From positions 124,001-188,000 of the forward strand of contig NZ_AUBD01000001.1 in the NCBI RefSeq assembly GCF_000429065.1: a DNA stretch of 64,000 bases, written 5' to 3'. The DNA comes from Silanimonas lenta DSM 16282 (lineage in GTDB: Bacteria; Pseudomonadota; Gammaproteobacteria; Xanthomonadales; Xanthomonadaceae). The translations under genes and the position numbers were made by a program. The notes beneath the pieces were generated by a model that worked only from the letters and a program-made list of their open reading frames with translations, made no database searches and had not been told where the DNA came from. The stretch's first letter is position 1, and each line of letters starts with the position of its first letter. Positions 55,475-64,000 of the stretch are shown in pieces.

Positions 55475-57877
55475 ATGCCGGAGTTGCCCTTGAACGCCCA
55501 TGTGCTTTGGCTGCAGGACCTTCGTTTGACCGATCTGGCGCAGGTGGGGGGCAAGAACGCCTCCCTCGGCGAGATGATCGGCAACCTCGCCCAGCTGGGC
55601 GTTTCCGTGCCCGGCGGCTTCGCCACCACGGCCGATGCCTTCCGCGAGTTCATCGCCGAGAACCACCTGCACGAGCGCATCTATTCGAAGCTCGCCACCC
55701 TCGACGTGGACGACGTCGATGCGCTTGCCGCCGCCGGCCGCGAGATCCGCGGCTGGGTCATCGATGCCCCGCTGCCCAAGGCGCTGGATGCCGCCATCCG
55801 CGAGGCCTATGCCCGGATGTGCACCGAGGCCGGGGCCGCCGAGGTCTCGGTGGCCGTGCGCTCCTCGGCCACCGCCGAGGACCTGCCGGATGCCAGCTTC
55901 GCCGGCCAGCAGGAGACCTTCCTCAACGTGCGCGGCGCCGACGAGGTGGTGCACAAGGTGAAGGAGGTCTTCGCCTCGCTCTACAACGACCGCGCCATCG
56001 CCTACCGCGTGCACCACGGCTTCAAGCACGAGGACGTGTTCCTCTCGGCCGGCGTGCAGCTGATGGTGCGCTCCGATGTCGGCGCCTCCGGCGTGCTGTT
56101 CACCCTCGACACCGAATCCGGTTTCCGCGATGTGGTGTTCGTGACCGCCAGCTATGGCCTTGGCGAGAACGTGGTGCAGGGCGCGGTGAACCCGGACGAG
56201 TTCTACGCCTACAAGCCGAACCTGCTGGCCGGCCGCCCGGCCATCCTGCGCCGCACGCTCGGCGCCAAGCAGATCCGCATGGTGTACTCCGACCGGCCCG
56301 GCGAGCGGGTGCGCAACGAGGACACGCCGGCCGAGCTGCGGGCGCGCTTCTCGATCAGCGACCATGACGTGGAGGAACTGGCGCGCCAGGCGCTCGTCAT
56401 CGAGAAGCACTATGGCCGGCCGATGGACGTGGAGTGGGCGAAGGACGGCATCACCGGCAAGCTCTACATCGTGCAGGCCCGCCCGGAGACCGTGAAGTCG
56501 CGCGCCCGCGCCACCCAGGTCGAGCGCTTCCGCCTCAAGCAGCGCGGCGAGGTGCTGGCCCAGGGCCGGGCCATCGGCCAGAAGATCGGCACCGGCATCG
56601 CCCGGGTGATCCGCAGCGTGGCCGAGATGAACCGGGTACAGCCCGGCGACGTGCTGATCGCCGACATGACCGACCCCGACTGGGAGCCGGTGATGAAGCG
56701 TGCCGCCGCCATCGTCACCAACCGCGGTGGCCGCACCTGCCATGCCGCCATCATCGCCCGCGAGCTCGGCGTGCCGGCAGTGGTGGGCACCGGCGACGCG
56801 CTGAAGGTGATTCCGGACGGCACGCCGGTGACGGTGAGCTGCGCCGAGGGCGATACCGGCTTCATCTACGCCGGGCAGCTGCCCTTCGAGAAGGTGGTGG
56901 CCGACCTCGACAAGATGCCGCCCGCCCCGCTCAAGATCATGATGAACGTGGGCAACCCGGAGCGGGCCTTCGACTTCGCCCAGCTGCCGCACCAGGGCAT
57001 CGGCCTTGCCCGCCTCGAGTTCATCATCGCCCGCCAGATCGGCGTGCACCCGCGCGCCCTGCTCGAGTACGACCGGCAGCCGGCCAACATCCGCGCCCAG
57101 ATCGAGCCGCTGATGGCGGGCTACAGCGACCCTGTCGGCTTCTATGTCGAGCGCCTTGCCGAGGGCATCGCCACGCTCTCGGCGGCCTTCGCTCCGCACC
57201 CGGTGATCGTGCGCCTGTCCGACTTCAAGTCGAACGAATACGCCAACCTGATCGCCGGCGCGGCCTACGAGCCGCACGAGGAGAACCCGATGATCGGGTT
57301 CCGCGGCGCCTCGCGCTACATCCACCCGGACTTCCGCGAGTGCTTCGCCCTCGAGTGCCGTGCGGTGCGCAAGGTGCGCGAGGAGATGGGCCTCACCAAC
57401 CTCTGGGTGATGATTCCCTTCGTGCGGACGCTGGAAGAGGGCCGCGCGGTGATCGAGGTGCTGGAGGCCAATGGGCTGAAGCAGGGCAGCCGCCACGGGG
57501 ATCCCGAAGGCCTCAAGGTGATCATGATGTGCGAGGTGCCTTCGAACGCCCTGCTGGCGGATGAATTCCTCGAGATCTTCGACGGCTTCTCGATCGGCTC
57601 GAACGACCTCACCCAGCTCACGCTCGGCCTCGACCGCGATTCCGGCATCGTCGCCAGCCTGTTCGACGAGCGGAACCCGGCAGTGAAGAAGATGCTGTCG
57701 ATGGCCATCGCCGCGGCCCGCGCCAAGGGCAAGTACGTCGGCATCTGCGGCCAGGGACCCAGCGACCACCCGGATCTCGCCGAATGGCTGATGGACCAGG
57801 GCATCGAATCGGTGTCGTTGAACCCGGACACCGTGGTCGATACCTGGCTGCGGCTGGCGCAGCACAAGGGGCGGTGA
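55475..57877 (+). CDS. ppsA: Phosphoenolpyruvate synthase
   Basis: An 800-aa enzyme converting pyruvate and ATP to phosphoenolpyruvate, AMP and phosphate in gluconeogenesis. The N-terminal ATP-binding domain is [15 protein letters not shown] and [19 protein letters not shown]. The phosphohistidine domain is [21 protein letters not shown]. The C-terminal barrel is [26 protein letters not shown], and [20 protein letters not shown]. An alternative TTG start at 55490 has GGAG upstream and gives the family-like N-terminus [18 protein letters not shown]. It is divergent from ppsR, its regulator. Confidence 0.95.
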   Translation: MPELPLNAHVLWLQDLRLTDLAQVGGKNASLGEMIGNLAQLGVSVPGGFATTADAFREFIAENHLHERIYSKLATLDVDDVDALAAAGREIRGWVIDAPLPKALDAAIREAYARMCTEAGAAEVSVAVRSSATAEDLPDASFAGQQETFLNVRGADEVVHKVKEVFASLYNDRAIAYRVHHGFKHEDVFLSAGVQLMVRSDVGASGVLFTLDTESGFRDVVFVTASYGLGENVVQGAVNPDEFYAYKPNLLAGRPAILRRTLGAKQIRMVYSDRPGERVRNEDTPAELRARFSISDHDVEELARQALVIEKHYGRPMDVEWAKDGITGKLYIVQARPETVKSRARATQVERFRLKQRGEVLAQGRAIGQKIGTGIARVIRSVAEMNRVQPGDVLIADMTDPDWEPVMKRAAAIVTNRGGRTCHAAIIARELGVPAVVGTGDALKVIPDGTPVTVSCAEGDTGFIYAGQLPFEKVVADLDKMPPAPLKIMMNVGNPERAFDFAQLPHQGIGLARLEFIIARQIGVHPRALLEYDRQPANIRAQIEPLMAGYSDPVGFYVERLAEGIATLSAAFAPHPVIVRLSDFKSNEYANLIAGAAYEPHEENPMIGFRGASRYIHPDFRECFALECRAVRKVREEMGLTNLWVMIPFVRTLEEGRAVIEVLEANGLKQGSRHGDPEGLKVIMMCEVPSNALLADEFLEIFDGFSIGSNDLTQLTLGLDRDSGIVASLFDERNPAVKKMLSMAIAAARAKGKYVGICGQGPSDHPDLAEWLMDQGIESVSLNPDTVVDTWLRLAQHKGR

Positions 57878-57882
57878 GCGGG

Positions 57883-58806
57883 ATGGCCGCCACGCCGCCG
57901 GGCACGCCGCCCTCCCCTGCCCCGCTGCCGCCCGAGGTGGCGGATGCGCTGGGCATCTGGGCCCGCCTCGGCGAGCTCATGGGCGGCATTGACTGGGTGC
58001 GCCTGCTCGAGACCTGGGGCCTGCGGCTGTTCACCGCCGCGCTGATCCTGGTCCTCGGCCTGTGGGTGGTGCGCCTGCTGGCCAATGCCATGGAGCGGGC
58101 CCTGGGCCGGGCGAATGTCGATCCGATGTTGCGCAAGTTCCTGCACAACATTGCCCGCTTCGCCGGCTCCATCGTGATCGGCGTGGCCGCGCTGACCCAG
58201 CTCGGGGTGCCGCCGGCCTCGCTGATCGCCGTGCTCGGCGCCGCCGGTCTCGCCGTCGGCCTCGCCCTCAAGGACTCGCTGTCGAACTTCGCCTCGGGCG
58301 TGATGCTGATCCTGCTGCGCCCCTTCCGCGCCGGCGATTTCGTGCAGATCGCCGGGCTGGAGGGCGTGATCGAGCAGGTGAATGTGTTCCAGACCCGCAT
58401 GCGCACGGTGGACAACCGCATCATCGTGCTGCCGAACAGCCAGATCACCACGGCGCCGATCATCAACTTCACCGCCCGCCCGGTGCGCCGCCTCGACATC
58501 CCGGTGGGCGTGGCCTACGGCTCCGAGCTCGGCAAGGCCCGCGAGGCCCTGCTGGCGGTCGCGGCGGCCAGCCCGAGGGTGGCGAAGGAGCCGCCGGCCG
58601 ACGTGGTGTTCACCGCCTTTGCCGACAGCAGCATCAACCTCTTGCTGCGGGCCTGGGTGCCGACGCCGGACGTGATCATCGCCCGCAGCGAGCTGATCGA
58701 GGCGATCCATGCCGAGTTCAACCGCCGCGGCATCAGCATCCCCTTTCCGCAGCGCGACGTGCATCTGTACACCCATCCCCAGGCCGGGGGCGATGCCCCG
58801 GCCTGA
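57883..58806 (+). CDS. Small-conductance mechanosensitive channel, MscS family
   Basis: A 307-aa inner-membrane channel that opens under osmotic stress. Three N-terminal transmembrane helices are visible, with the pore helix LIAVLGAAGLAVGLALKDSL and the following NFASGVMLILLRPFRAGDFV. The cytoplasmic beta-domain has RTVDNRIIVLPNSQITTAPIINFT. The ATG at 57883 is five bases after the ppsA stop; an overlapping GTG at 57874 is possible. It is probably co-transcribed with ppsA. Confidence 0.92.
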   Translation: MAATPPGTPPSPAPLPPEVADALGIWARLGELMGGIDWVRLLETWGLRLFTAALILVLGLWVVRLLANAMERALGRANVDPMLRKFLHNIARFAGSIVIGVAALTQLGVPPASLIAVLGAAGLAVGLALKDSLSNFASGVMLILLRPFRAGDFVQIAGLEGVIEQVNVFQTRMRTVDNRIIVLPNSQITTAPIINFTARPVRRLDIPVGVAYGSELGKAREALLAVAAASPRVAKEPPADVVFTAFADSSINLLLRAWVPTPDVIIARSELIEAIHAEFNRRGISIPFPQRDVHLYTHPQAGGDAPA

Positions 58807-58815
58807 GGCACCGGC

Positions 58816-63200
<4,385 letters not shown>

Positions 63201-63204
<4 letters not shown>

Positions 63205-64000
63205 TCGTGCTCTCCGTGCGCCATGACCGGGACCACCCAGCTCTCCGCGGTCAGGCGTTGCAGTTCGATGAGGGCCTGCTGCAGGGCCACCCGGGCCTCG
63301 AGCAGGGCAAGCCGGGCGGCCGTGACCTCGCTTTGCAGGGCGGCCCATTCCAGATAGCCGAGGGCTCCGGCCCGGTAGGCCCGCTCGGCACCGGCCGCGG
63401 CACGCTCGAGCCTCGGCAGCACGGCGCCTTCCAGGCGCTCGGCGCGCAGGCCCTGGGCCTCGACCTGCCACCAGGCTTCGGTGGCGGCCGCCTCCAGCGC
63501 CCGCGCGGCCGACTCTCGGGCCAGGACCAGCTCCGCCTGCAGGGCCCGGGCCTCGGCGATGGCCGGCTCGGCCCGGCGTGGGCTGCCCAGCGGGAGGCTC
63601 AGCGTGGCCACCAGCCCGGTATCTCCCTCGGCACGCAGATGCCGGAGACCGAGGCTCCAGGCCAGATCCGCCCGGGCGCTGCTGGCAGCGAGCCGGTGGC
63701 GGGCATCCTGCACCCGGGCCTCGTCGGCGAAGGCGAGCAGGCTAGGGTGCCGACCGATCTCGGCCCGTAGCGATTCGAGCGAAGGCAGGGTTGGGCGAGT
63801 GGCCGGGACGGCTTCCAGGACCGGCATCGCCCCGTCGGTGGTGTTCCCGCCCCAGAGCAGGGAGAGCCGATGCCAGGCCGCCCGCTGCCGCTGTGCCGAG
63901 GCGGCGAGTTCCGCCTCGGCCCGGGCCACCTCGGCCTCGGCGGCCAGGGCCGAGGCTTCGGGGCCGGCACCGGCAAGAAAGCGCTGGCGGGCTGCGCGGG
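63201..64000 (-). CDS. czcC: Outer-membrane efflux protein, CzcC/TolC-like (partial)
   Basis: About 266 codons are visible, and the gene continues past the right window edge, so the N-terminus is missing. The sequence is highly helical, Ala/Glu/Arg-rich, with RFLAGAGPEASALAAEAE, LRAEIGRHPSLLAFADEARV, LPLGSPRRAEPAIAEARAL and YRAGALGYLEWAALQSEV. These are typical of the outer-membrane factor of heavy-metal efflux. The stop overlaps the czcB start. The first gene visible of the czcCBA transcript. Confidence 0.88.

Noticed and set aside
55130-57865. A 911-codon open frame opposite ppsA
   Set aside because: Antisense shadow of a fully recognisable phosphoenolpyruvate synthase; no family features.

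Overview
This 64-kb chromosomal window is very G+C-rich and almost gap-free. It looks like a gammaproteobacterium of the Xanthomonadales/Lysobacterales type. That reading rests on gene content and order, not on a database search: rpsF-rpsR-rplI-dnaB followed by convergent alr, a giant NAD-specific glutamate dehydrogenase, ppsR/ppsA, an aerobic kynurenine meta-cleavage operon, and many genes whose -10 hexamer sits only 6-7 nt upstream of the ATG (leaderless-type promoters). No CRISPR array, rRNA, transposase or prophage was seen.

Layout. 1-3.3 kb: DUF3999 (cut by the window edge) and DUF2339 membrane proteins. 3.4-3.6 kb: tRNA-Pro and its terminator. 3.7-7 kb: hisS and an enlarged histidine/aromatic ammonia-lyase. 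7-9.5 kb: two tandem secreted PQQ-type sugar dehydrogenases. 9.6-15.4 kb: a flavoprotein, a DEAD-box helicase, the ABC-F ATPase uup and a small HExxH protein. 15.5-22 kb: NAD-glutamate dehydrogenase, NAD kinase and 5'-nucleotidase, joined by TGATG overlaps. 22-24.8 kb: a low-G+C accessory island with a three-gene overlapping operon (DUF3696 ATPase, PIN nuclease, RNA ligase), the best candidate for an undescribed defence or RNA-damage/repair system. 24.9-33.4 kb: a kynurenine degradation operon (aldehyde dehydrogenase, RidA-type deaminase, 3-hydroxyanthranilate dioxygenase, SbtA-like permease, ACMS decarboxylase, kynureninase, kynurenine monooxygenase) with exonuclease I (sbcB) coupled to its end. 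33.5-36.7 kb: PilZ protein, an SDR lacking its catalytic Tyr, two small unknown genes and asnS. 36.8-41.3 kb: iscA, the ribosomal protein operon, dnaB and alr. 41.3-47.4 kb: a light/oxidative-damage operon (FeS photolyase, SDR, CPD photolyase, WS/DGAT acyltransferase, msrA). 47.5-51.6 kb: an EAL-CBS-GGDEF protein, tRNA-Val, a phosphopantetheinyl transferase and hemN behind an FNR/Anr-type box. 51.8-58.8 kb: AidB-like acyl-CoA dehydrogenase, a tRNA-Ala/tRNA-Glu pair, a DUF1249 protein, ppsR/ppsA and a small MscS channel. 58.8-64 kb: a czcCBA-type heavy-metal RND efflux operon, with czcB carrying an apparent one-base deletion and czcC cut by the window end.

How the genes work together. The kynurenine operon, given a source of kynurenine (no tryptophan dioxygenase or formamidase is present here), would lead through 3-hydroxyanthranilate and aminomuconate towards central metabolism. 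The glutamate dehydrogenase/NAD kinase/5'-nucleotidase operon links amino-acid catabolism to NAD(P) pools. The photolyase operon combines two DNA repair enzymes with methionine sulfoxide repair. The Czc system exports divalent metals across both membranes.
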